6,813 bases of DNA from Chloroflexota bacterium. Lineage in GTDB: Bacteria > Chloroflexota > Limnocylindria > P2-11E. The translations under genes were made by a program, and so were the position numbers. Location: NCBI GenBank assembly GCA_025350745.1, contig JANXXG010000151.1, positions 1 through 6,813 on the forward strand, in the 5' to 3' direction. The notes beneath the pieces are model-generated. The model made no database searches. It saw only the letters and a list, made by a program, of their open reading frames with translations, and had not been told where the DNA came from. This document shows, piece after piece, positions 1-5,521 of the stretch (position 1 is the first letter of the stretch; each line of letters begins with the position of its first letter).

Positions 1-47
1 CGCGCTCCGGCCCGAAGCGGGTTCTGAAGCGGCGGCGCGATGGTCAC
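1..47 (-). CDS. zwf: Glucose-6-phosphate dehydrogenase, N-terminal fragment (cut by window edge)
   Basis: Only the first 15 codons and part of the next lie in the window. Read on the minus strand from GTG at 47-45 they give MTIAPPLQNPLRAGA, with Arg probably next. The NPLRxG pattern is how many bacterial Zwf proteins begin, just before the NADP-binding GASGDL motif, which would lie outside the window. The enzyme oxidises glucose 6-phosphate to 6-phosphogluconolactone in the cytoplasm, feeding gnd. GTG 47 is the only plausible start, because an in-frame stop lies at 68-66. A GGAG at 61-58 sits 10 bases upstream inside the end of gnd; a second GGAG at 52-49 is too close to be used normally. The gap to the gnd stop is 7 bases, so the two are probably co-transcribed. 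The identification rests on a very short match plus the neighbour, so it is tentative. Confidence 0.55.
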   Translation of the reverse strand, partial: MTIAPPLQNPLRAGA

Positions 48-54
48 GCTCCGG

Positions 55-954
55 TCACTCCGTTTTCACTTCGTGTCCGCCGAACTGATTGCGGAGGGCG
101 GCCGCGAGCTTCATCGCGTAGCTCTCCTCCTGGCGCGAGGAGAACCGCGCGAAGAGCGAGTGTGCGAGCGCGGTCATCGGGACATCGTGCGCGATCGCCT
201 CCTGGATGGTCCAGCGGCCCTCGCCGGAGTCGGCAACGTATCCCTTGATGTGCGCGAGATCGCTGCCCTCCGCGGCGAAAGCGAGCTCGGCGAGCTCGAG
301 CAGCCACGATCGCACGACGCTGCCCTGGTTCCAGACCTGCGCCACCTTGTGGAGATCCAGCTGGAAGTCGCTCGCATGGAGGAGCTCGAAGCCCTCGCCA
401 TAGGCCTGCATCATTCCGTATTCGATCCCGTTGTGGACCATCTTCGTGAAGTGACCGGCGCCGCTCTTCCCGAAGTGGGCCCAGCCGTTGGGCGGTGCGA
501 GCGTATCGAGGAGCGGCTTCACGATCGCGACGGCCTCGGCCGGTCCGCCGACCATCATGCAGTAGCCGATCTTGAGACCCCAGATGCCGCCCGAGACGCC
601 GATGTCGAGGTAATGGAAGCCCTTCGCCGCGTACGTCTCGGCGCGGCGCTGCGAGTCATGGAAGTTGGAGTTGCCCCCGTCGACGAACACGTCGCCCTTG
701 CTCGCATAGGACGCGAACTCTTCGAGCGCCTCGTCCGTGACGGCGCCTGATGGCACCATCGACCAAAGCACTCGTGGTGCCTTCAGCGCCGCGACCATCT
801 CCTTGATCGAGTACGCCGCGACGGCGCCATGCGTCACCGCCTCGTCGACCGGGCCGCGGCTCCGGTTCGACGCGACGACCCGGTGGCCGCCCTGTGCCAG
901 GCGGGTCGCCATGTTGCCGCCCATCCGGCCGAGCCCGTAGATGCCGATCTCCAT
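55..954 (-). CDS. gnd: 6-phosphogluconate dehydrogenase, decarboxylating, short form
   Basis: This cytoplasmic enzyme oxidatively decarboxylates 6-phosphogluconate to ribulose 5-phosphate, the second dehydrogenase step of the pentose phosphate pathway. The 299 residues match the short family (about 300 aa), not the roughly 470-aa E. coli type. Visible signatures are the Rossmann loop GLGRMG (7-12), the coenzyme loop NRS (30-32), VDGGNS (91-96), the substrate loop SGG (121-123), the catalytic block KMVHNGIEYG (171-180) with Lys171, Asn175 and Glu178, DSGEGRWT (242-249), and the C-terminal RNQFGGH (288-294). NRS resembles the NRT loop that binds the NADP 2'-phosphate in classical enzymes, so NADP use is inferred. 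The ATG start is fixed by GGGGAGG at 966-960, five bases upstream. It is divergent from tkt and probably heads an operon with zwf. No truncation or missing catalytic residue was seen. Confidence 0.96.
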   Translation of the reverse strand: MEIGIYGLGRMGGNMATRLAQGGHRVVASNRSRGPVDEAVTHGAVAAYSIKEMVAALKAPRVLWSMVPSGAVTDEALEEFASYASKGDVFVDGGNSNFHDSQRRAETYAAKGFHYLDIGVSGGIWGLKIGYCMMVGGPAEAVAIVKPLLDTLAPPNGWAHFGKSGAGHFTKMVHNGIEYGMMQAYGEGFELLHASDFQLDLHKVAQVWNQGSVVRSWLLELAELAFAAEGSDLAHIKGYVADSGEGRWTIQEAIAHDVPMTALAHSLFARFSSRQEESYAMKLAAALRNQFGGHEVKTE

Positions 955-959
955 GTGCG

Positions 960-966
960 CCTCCCC
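960..966 (-). promoter_or_regulatory. Ribosome binding site of gnd
   Basis: On the minus strand GGGGAGG is followed by five bases and then ATG at 954-952. It is a strong Shine-Dalgarno match and fixes the gnd start. Confidence 0.8.
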
Positions 967-987
967 ATCCTTCAGCCGGTTCAGGCG

Positions 988-994
988 TAGGGTA
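988..994. promoter_or_regulatory. Symmetric TAGGGTA element, candidate shared -10 for gnd and tkt
   Basis: The divergent genes gnd and tkt are only 45 bases apart (955-999). TAGGGTA within that gap contains the -10 pattern TAnnnT on both strands: TAGGGT (988-993) on plus and TACCCT (994-989) on minus. Plus-strand transcription would start about at the tkt ATG, giving a leaderless or nearly leaderless message. Minus-strand transcription would give a leader of roughly 25-30 bases containing the gnd ribosome site. No good TTGACA-like -35 box is visible on either side. The same bases hold AGGG (989-992), seven bases before the tkt ATG, which could instead be a weak ribosome site. The match is short and the reading is inference. 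Confidence 0.3.
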
Positions 995-999
995 ATTCC

Positions 1000-2874
1000 A
1001 TGGCCACCGTGAGCCCGGCGTCGGGGTCGATCGCGCGGATCGATGACTACCGTGACCTCGCGCGCCAGCTGCGTGCGGACTCCATCCGGTGCTCCACCGC
1101 CGCGGGCTCAGGCCATCCCACCTCGTCGCTCTCGGCCGCCGACCTCATGGCGGTCCTCCTCCTGGGGCACCTGCGGTACGACTGGTCGTCCCCAAAAGCG
1201 CCGGCGAACGACCATCTGATCTTCAGCAAGGGCCACGCGTCACCGCTGTACTACGCCCTGTTGCGCGCCGCGGGCGCGATCGACGACGCGGAGCTCATGA
1301 CCTTTCGGAAGATGGGCAGCCGCCTGCAGGGGCACCCGACCCCGATCCTTCCGTATGTCGACGTCGCGACCGGATCGCTCGGCCAGGGCCTGCCCATCGC
1401 GGTCGGCGAGGCGCTCGCCGCGAAGCGCGTGTTGAACGCGCCATTCCACGTCTGGACGCTCACCGGCGACAGCGAGCTTGCCGAAGGCTCGATCTGGGAG
1501 GGCCTCGATCACGCCGGTCACGAGGGCCTGTCGAATTTCACGGCGATCTTCGATATCAACCGGCTCGGTCAGCGCGGACCCACTGAGCTCGAGTGGAACG
1601 TCGATATCTACGCGGCCCGGGTGAAGGCCTTCGGCTGCGAGCCGATCGTCATCGATGGCCACGATCTCGCCGCGATCGATGACGCTATCGGTCGCGCTCG
1701 CGCCGCCGACCGACCGACGGTGATCGTCGCGAAGACGAAGAAGGGCGCCGGCGTGTCCTTCCTCGAGGACAAGGAAGGCTGGCACGGCAAGACGCTCGAT
1801 GCCGATCAGGCGAAAGCGGCCCTCGCGGAGCTTGGAGCGATCACCTCGCGCACCTTCCCGACGCTCAAGCCCGACGCGTGGTCTCCGAAGCCGCAGCCTG
1901 CGCCGAAGAAGCCGCAACTCGCGACGTACACGGAGCCGCTCGCCACGCGCAAGGCGTACGGCGAAGCGCTTGCCGCACTCGGCGCCGCGCGATCGGACGT
2001 GGTCGTGCTCGACGCCGAGGTGAGCAACTCCACGCACGCCGAGGACTTCAAGAAGACGGCACCCGATCGCTTCTTCGAGATGTACATCGCCGAGCAGCAC
2101 CTGGTCGCCGCCGCGGTCGGGATGCAGGTCCTCGGCCTCGTGCCGTTCGCATCGACCTTCGCCGCCTTCTTCAGCCGCGCATACGACTTCATCCGGATGG
2201 CCGCCATCTCCCAGGCGAACATCCGCCTCTCCGGATCGCACGCCGGCGTGTCCATCGGTGAGGACGGACCGTCGCAGATGGCGCTCGAGGATCTCGCGAT
2301 GATGCGGGCCGTCCACGGCAGCACCGTGCTCTATCCCTGTGACGCGAACCAGACCGCGCGACTGGTCGCGCTCATGGCCGACCTGCCGGGCATCAGCTAC
2401 ATCCGGACGACCCGCGAGAAGACCCCGATCCTGTACGCGGATCGCCTTGACGATTTCCGTATCGGCGGCTCACGCATCGTCCGCGGCGGTGGGGCAGACG
2501 ACGCCGTCGCCGTGATCGCCGCGGGCATCACGGTGCACGAGGCCGTGAAGGCGGCCGATCAGCTCAAGGACGAGGTCAAGGTCCGGGTGATCGATCTCTA
2601 CTCCGTGAAGCCCGTCGATCAGGATGCGCTCGTCGACGCGGTGCAGACCACCGGCGGGTCGCTCATCGTTGTCGAGGACCATTGGCCGGAGGGCGGGATC
2701 AGCGATGCGGTCCTCGCGGCGATCGCGGAGGCCGGTGTGAGCGACGAGCTCGTGCATTTCGTCCACCTCGCGCCACGCGATATGCCGGCGTCGGGGAAGC
2801 CCGCCGAGCTCCTCGCGGCGGCCGGCATCGACGCCGCCCATATCGCGGCGGCAGTGAGGGACCTCGCCGGCTAG
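1000..2874 (+). CDS. tkt: Transketolase, full length, short animal-like type
   Basis: This thiamine-diphosphate enzyme moves two-carbon ketol units between sugar phosphates (for example xylulose 5-phosphate plus ribose 5-phosphate) in the cytoplasm, the non-oxidative branch of the pentose phosphate pathway. The 624 residues match the animal enzyme (about 623) more than the roughly 660-aa E. coli form. The order is an N-terminal ThDP domain (about 15-290), a Pro/Lys-rich linker (295-306), a pyrimidine-binding domain (about 314-480) and a C-terminal domain (about 490-620). Motifs are GSGHP (36-40), KGHASP (77-82), GSLGQG (125-130), the ThDP/metal motif GDSELAEGS (156-164) to DIN (185-187), GWHGK (260-264), catalytic Glu365 in YIAEQ, and HAGVSIGEDGPSQMALED (414-431). 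The usual GDG is GDS here (Ser158), while the metal ligands Asp157 and Asn187 are kept. ATG 1000 is the best start, although only AGGG precedes it. It is divergent from gnd/zwf of the same pathway. Confidence 0.96.
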   Translation: MATVSPASGSIARIDDYRDLARQLRADSIRCSTAAGSGHPTSSLSAADLMAVLLLGHLRYDWSSPKAPANDHLIFSKGHASPLYYALLRAAGAIDDAELMTFRKMGSRLQGHPTPILPYVDVATGSLGQGLPIAVGEALAAKRVLNAPFHVWTLTGDSELAEGSIWEGLDHAGHEGLSNFTAIFDINRLGQRGPTELEWNVDIYAARVKAFGCEPIVIDGHDLAAIDDAIGRARAADRPTVIVAKTKKGAGVSFLEDKEGWHGKTLDADQAKAALAELGAITSRTFPTLKPDAWSPKPQPAPKKPQLATYTEPLATRKAYGEALAALGAARSDVVVLDAEVSNSTHAEDFKKTAPDRFFEMYIAEQHLVAAAVGMQVLGLVPFASTFAAFFSRAYDFIRMAAISQANIRLSGSHAGVSIGEDGPSQMALEDLAMMRAVHGSTVLYPCDANQTARLVALMADLPGISYIRTTREKTPILYADRLDDFRIGGSRIVRGGGADDAVAVIAAGITVHEAVKAADQLKDEVKVRVIDLYSVKPVDQDALVDAVQTTGGSLIVVEDHWPEGGISDAVLAAIAEAGVSDELVHFVHLAPRDMPASGKPAELLAAAGIDAAHIAAAVRDLAG

Positions 2875-2893
2875 CAGCCGAGTCGGGATCGTC

Positions 2894-2902
2894 TGGCATC
2901 AT
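2894..2902 (+). promoter_or_regulatory. Candidate extended -10 promoter of lemA-htpX cassette
   Basis: TGG followed by CATCAT reads as an extended -10 box, with four of six bases matching TATAAT and TG at the expected place. It lies in the 52-base gap between tkt and lemA. A start near 2909 would leave a leader of about 18 bases holding the lemA ribosome site. No clear -35 box is seen. A related CATAAT lies before the substrate-binding protein gene. The call is weak and made by eye. Confidence 0.3.
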
Positions 2903-2914
2903 TAGCAGTCGCGT

Positions 2915-2922
2915 AGGGGAGG
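2915..2922 (+). promoter_or_regulatory. Ribosome binding site of lemA
   Basis: AGGGGAGG lies four bases before the GTG at 2927. It is a strong match and supports the GTG start, which also puts the membrane helix right at the N-terminus as usual in LemA proteins. Confidence 0.75.
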
Positions 2923-2926
2923 TCCC

Positions 2927-3493
2927 GTGGACATTTCGATCGTCCTGATCGTCATCGTCGTCATCCTGGCGTTGTTCCTCATCACGACCTACAACCGCCT
3001 CGTCACGCTCCGTCAGCGCGTGAAAGAAGCGTGGTCGGACATCGACATCCAGCTGAAGCGCCGCCATGACCTGATCCCGAATCTCGTCGAGACCGTCAAG
3101 GGCTACGCGGCCCACGAGGCCGGCACCTTCCAGGCGGTCACGAACGCCCGCGCGCAGGCCGTCGCCGCCGGCGCGACCGGCTCGCCGCAGCAGATGGCCC
3201 AGGCCGAGAACATCCTCAGCGGCACGCTGCGGTCGCTCTTCGCGGTGGCCGAGGCCTATCCCCAGCTGCAGGCCGTTCAGGAGTTCAAGGACCTTTCGGA
3301 GAACTTGACCGCGACCGAGGACAAGATCGCGTTCGCCCGGCGCTTCTACAACGGCAACGTCCGGGACTACAACACCGCGCTCCAGACGTTCCCCACCAAC
3401 ATCCTCGCCGGGATGTTCGGCTTCAAGGCCGAGCAGTACTTCGAGCTCGCGGACCAGGCCGACCGCGAGGTCCCGCAGGTGAAGTTCAACTAG
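2927..3493 (+). CDS. lemA: LemA family membrane protein
   Basis: LemA proteins are small and anchored by one N-terminal helix, with a helical-bundle domain. Their biochemical role is not settled, but they often sit beside HtpX-type proteases. The 188 residues are of usual length. Residues 4-21 are a run of Ile, Val and Leu forming the membrane segment. Family hallmarks follow: TYNRLVTLRQRVKEAWSDID (21-40), QLKRRHDLIPNLVETVKGYA (42-61), a variable Ala/Gln-rich stretch (75-95), LSENLTATEDKIAFARRFYN (123-142), VRDYNT (145-150), and GMFGFKAEQYFE (162-173). The start is GTG with a strong ribosome site. It is the first gene of a tight set: htpX begins four bases after its stop. No irregularity was seen. 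Family assignment is firm; the cellular task is not known from sequence. Confidence 0.95.
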   Translation: MDISIVLIVIVVILALFLITTYNRLVTLRQRVKEAWSDIDIQLKRRHDLIPNLVETVKGYAAHEAGTFQAVTNARAQAVAAGATGSPQQMAQAENILSGTLRSLFAVAEAYPQLQAVQEFKDLSENLTATEDKIAFARRFYNGNVRDYNTALQTFPTNILAGMFGFKAEQYFELADQADREVPQVKFN

Positions 3494-3497
3494 CGGC

Positions 3498-4439
3498 ATG
3501 ACCCAGCAGGGCGGACCGAGCCTCGTTCCCCGCGTCTCGATGTACGAGGCGCAGGCCCAGAACCGCTGGCGCACGGTCCTGCTCATCGTCGCGTTCACGT
3601 TCATCGTCGTGGCGATCGCCTTCGTGGCCGGCGACATCATCGGCGGCAACACGACCGCGGGCGTCGCCTTCATCCCGCTGGCGATCCTTTTCTCCGGCGG
3701 CTCGTCGCTGTTCTCGTACTACGCCGGCGACAAGCTCGTCCTCGCACAGAGCCGCGCCCGCGCTGTACCCGCCGGTGAGGAGAAGGTCCTCCAGAACGTC
3801 GTGGAGACGCTCGCCCTCGGTCTGGGCATCCCGACACCGACCCTCTACGTCATCGAGGATCCCGCGCCGAACGCGTTCGCGACCGGACGCGATCCGAAGC
3901 ACGCGTCGGTCGCGGTGACCAGGGGCCTCCTCGACTCCATGGATCGATCCGAGCTCGAGGGCGTCATCGCGCACGAGCTGTCGCACGTCGGCAACCGCGA
4001 CATCCGGGTGATGCTGCTCGTGACCGTGCTCGTCGGCACGGTCGCGCTCCTCTCGGACTGGCTGCTGCGGTCGATGTGGTGGGGCGGTCGATCCCGAGAC
4101 CGCGACCGCAATAGCGGCGGCGCGATCCTTCTCATCGCTGGGATCGTGCTTGCGATCCTCACACCGGTCATCGCGACCCTCATCCAGCTCGCAGTATCGC
4201 GGCAGCGCGAGTATCTGGCCGATGCCTCGGGAGCGTTCCTGACCCGGTACCCGGAGGGTCTTGCGAGCGCGCTGCGAAAGATAGCGGCAGACCAACACGT
4301 CCTGTCGGTCGCGAACAAGGCGACCGCCTCGCTCTACATCGCCAACCCGCTCAAGGACCACCCGTTCCAGTTCGACCATCTCTTCAACACCCACCCGCCG
4401 ATCGAGGAACGCATCAAGCGTCTCGAAGCGATGGCGTGA
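3498..4439 (+). CDS. htpX: HtpX-like membrane zinc metalloprotease, M48 family
   Basis: HtpX is an integral-membrane protease that degrades damaged membrane proteins, with its active site facing the cytoplasm. The 313 residues are near the family length. Visible features are membrane segments at about 26-46 and 57-76, NAFATGR (125-131), the zinc motif HELSH (159-163, catalytic Glu160) within VIAHELSHVGNRDI, a hydrophobic segment pair at about 171-189 and 208-232, the third zinc ligand Glu238 in SRQREYLAD, and THPPIEERI (298-306). All catalytic residues are present. The start is uncertain. ATG 3498 has no clear ribosome site and would rely on coupling to lemA, while Met15 (ATG 3540-3542) begins MYEAQAQNRWRT, which looks like the usual HtpX N-terminus, but also lacks a ribosome site. 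The gene sits four bases after lemA, and its stop overlaps the next gene by four bases. Confidence 0.94.
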   Translation: MTQQGGPSLVPRVSMYEAQAQNRWRTVLLIVAFTFIVVAIAFVAGDIIGGNTTAGVAFIPLAILFSGGSSLFSYYAGDKLVLAQSRARAVPAGEEKVLQNVVETLALGLGIPTPTLYVIEDPAPNAFATGRDPKHASVAVTRGLLDSMDRSELEGVIAHELSHVGNRDIRVMLLVTVLVGTVALLSDWLLRSMWWGGRSRDRDRNSGGAILLIAGIVLAILTPVIATLIQLAVSRQREYLADASGAFLTRYPEGLASALRKIAADQHVLSVANKATASLYIANPLKDHPFQFDHLFNTHPPIEERIKRLEAMA

Positions 4440-5467
4440 CCGAGGAGCCACCGCCCGAGTCGTCGCCGGACCGGTCCCTCGCGTACGCCTCAGCCGCCGC
4501 CATCGTCCTCATTGTCATCGCGGTGCTTGGCGGCGCGGGTGTCTCGCGGCTCTCCGGCATGGCCCCGACGCCGTCTCCGTCATTGACCCGTTCGTCGCCG
4601 CCCGCTCCGACCGAGCCCCCGTCGACCGAGCCGTTCGTGTTCCTGCAGCCGTTGTCGGCCGGTTGCGCGGCCGGCGACGGGGTGTACGTCGTGTCGGATG
4701 GTGGCGGCATCGGCCGCTTCGCGTTCGACCGGTGGCAGCTGATCGATCCGATCGCCCGATCCCTGGTGGCCGCGACCTGCCAGGGCGACGTGCTCACGGC
4801 GGTCGGCAGCGGTGGCCGCGTCATCGCGATCAACGACCGCGATCAGACCATCCGCTCGGACGGCGTGCTGCTCGACGACTTCCTCGGCGTCGCGACACTC
4901 GGTGATGGTGTGCTCGCGGTCGGGCGCTCCGGAACGATCCAGCGACAGGGTGGCGGTGGCTGGGGTGCCTATGCGACCGGCATCGATGAGGATCTCTACG
5001 CCGTCGCGTCGTTCAGCCCGTCTTCCGCGTGGGCCGTCGGCGCGGGCGGGGTCAGCTATCGGCTGGAGCCGGCCGGTTGGCGCCCGGTCGCGACCGGCGT
5101 GAGCGCCACGCTCCGCGCGATCGCCGCGCGGTCGGTCGATGACGCGCTGGTGGTCGGCGACGACGGCGTGCTGCTCAGGTGGGCCGGGGGCTGGAGGCCG
5201 GTGACCGGCGCTCCGAAGGTGAGCTACCGCGGGGCGCTGCGCCTCGGCGCGGTGGCGTACGCCGCGGGTGACCGCGGCACGCTGGTCCGCCTTTCGGACC
5301 TGAACGGTCCTCCGACCGTGGCCGTGGTCGACCTCGGGACGACCTGCACCCTGCGCGCGCTCTTCGCCCGTGGCGACGAGCTCTGGATCGTCGGTTCCGA
5401 CGGCGGCCGAGCGGGGATCTGGCGGCTCTCGGGCGGGGCCGTTGTCCGCTGGGGGCAATGCCCGTAG
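4436..5467 (+). CDS. Membrane-anchored protein with predicted seven-bladed beta-propeller, function unknown
   Basis: I do not recognise a named gene. Residues 1-16 are a short acidic, Pro-rich head. About 17-36 form one hydrophobic segment, either an uncleaved anchor or a signal peptide. Residues 43-66 are a Pro/Ser/Thr-rich linker. Residues 77-333 contain seven repeats of about 39 residues of the form L-x-A-[VI]-A ... [AW]-x-V-G-x-x-G-x-[ILV]-x-R, often followed by GW and an ATG-like turn. This resembles propellers of the Ycf48/BNR-like kind. All four cysteines (77, 115, 304, 342) lie in the predicted outer domain and could form disulfides. No catalytic motif is seen, so a binding, scaffolding or sensing role is possible but inferred. 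The GTG start is set by the GTGA overlap with the htpX stop, suggesting coupled translation. The neighbours point to an envelope-related function. Confidence 0.82.
   Translation: MTEEPPPESSPDRSLAYASAAAIVLIVIAVLGGAGVSRLSGMAPTPSPSLTRSSPPAPTEPPSTEPFVFLQPLSAGCAAGDGVYVVSDGGGIGRFAFDRWQLIDPIARSLVAATCQGDVLTAVGSGGRVIAINDRDQTIRSDGVLLDDFLGVATLGDGVLAVGRSGTIQRQGGGGWGAYATGIDEDLYAVASFSPSSAWAVGAGGVSYRLEPAGWRPVATGVSATLRAIAARSVDDALVVGDDGVLLRWAGGWRPVTGAPKVSYRGALRLGAVAYAAGDRGTLVRLSDLNGPPTVAVVDLGTTCTLRALFARGDELWIVGSDGGRAGIWRLSGGAVVRWGQCP
4664..5434 (+). repeat. Seven protein-level repeats (propeller blades) of about 39 residues
   Basis: Aligning the residue at the VG turn of each unit gives Ser87, Gly124, Gly163, Gly202, Gly241, Gly278 and Gly320, with spacings of 37, 39, 39, 39, 37 and 42. 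Tryptophans recur at 100, 176, 215 and 253. Units four and five end in nearly the same sequence, GWRPVATG (214-221) and GWRPVTG (252-258), and look like the youngest duplicates. The periodicity is seen directly; the propeller fold is inferred. Confidence 0.7.
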
Positions 5468-5484
5468 CGCCTGGCGGGACGGAA

Positions 5485-5490
5485 CATAAT
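5485..5490 (+). promoter_or_regulatory. Candidate -10 box of substrate-binding protein gene
   Basis: CATAAT matches the -10 consensus at five of six positions and stands out as an AT-rich island in a GC-rich 54-base gap. A start near 5497 would give a leader of about 25 bases with the ribosome site. No TTGACA-like box is seen 16-18 bases upstream, so an activator or a different sigma factor is possible. Confidence 0.45.
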
Positions 5491-5509
5491 TGCGCGGCAA
5501 CTCGCGGGT

Positions 5510-5515
5510 GGGAGG
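5510..5515 (+). promoter_or_regulatory. Ribosome binding site of substrate-binding protein gene
   Basis: GGGAGG is followed by six bases and then ATG at 5522. This strong, well-spaced site fixes the start and agrees with the signal peptide beginning MRKL. Confidence 0.8.
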
Positions 5516-5521
5516 ACGAAC

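Noticed and set aside
40..750. Open frame of 236 codons on the plus strand opposite gnd
   Set aside because: Composition is typical of an antisense shadow, there is no ribosome site, and it conflicts with gnd, whose family motifs span the same bases.
971..984. Direct repeat TTCAG-CCGG-TTCAG between gnd and tkt as an operator
   Set aside because: Five-base units are too short to separate from chance without comparison to other genomes.
1240..2316. Long open frame (358 codons) on the minus strand opposite tkt
   Set aside because: It is rich in Arg, Glu, Leu and Gly with no recognisable motif, lies fully opposite a firmly identified gene, and is the usual mirror frame of high-GC coding DNA.
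2868..2880. Hairpin CGGCT-AGC-AGCCG across the tkt stop, considered as a terminator
   Set aside because: The stem is only 5 bp and no T-run follows. In this base composition such a stem is expected by chance, so no terminator was annotated.
2699..4451. Two minus-strand open frames of more than 320 codons opposite lemA and htpX
   Set aside because: Both cross the boundaries of well-supported genes, show Arg/Asp/Glu-rich low-complexity composition and no family motif.
4580..5500. Minus-strand open frame of 306 codons opposite the propeller gene
   Set aside because: The plus-strand frame has regular 39-residue repeats, a membrane segment and GTGA coupling; the minus frame has none of these and looks like a shadow.
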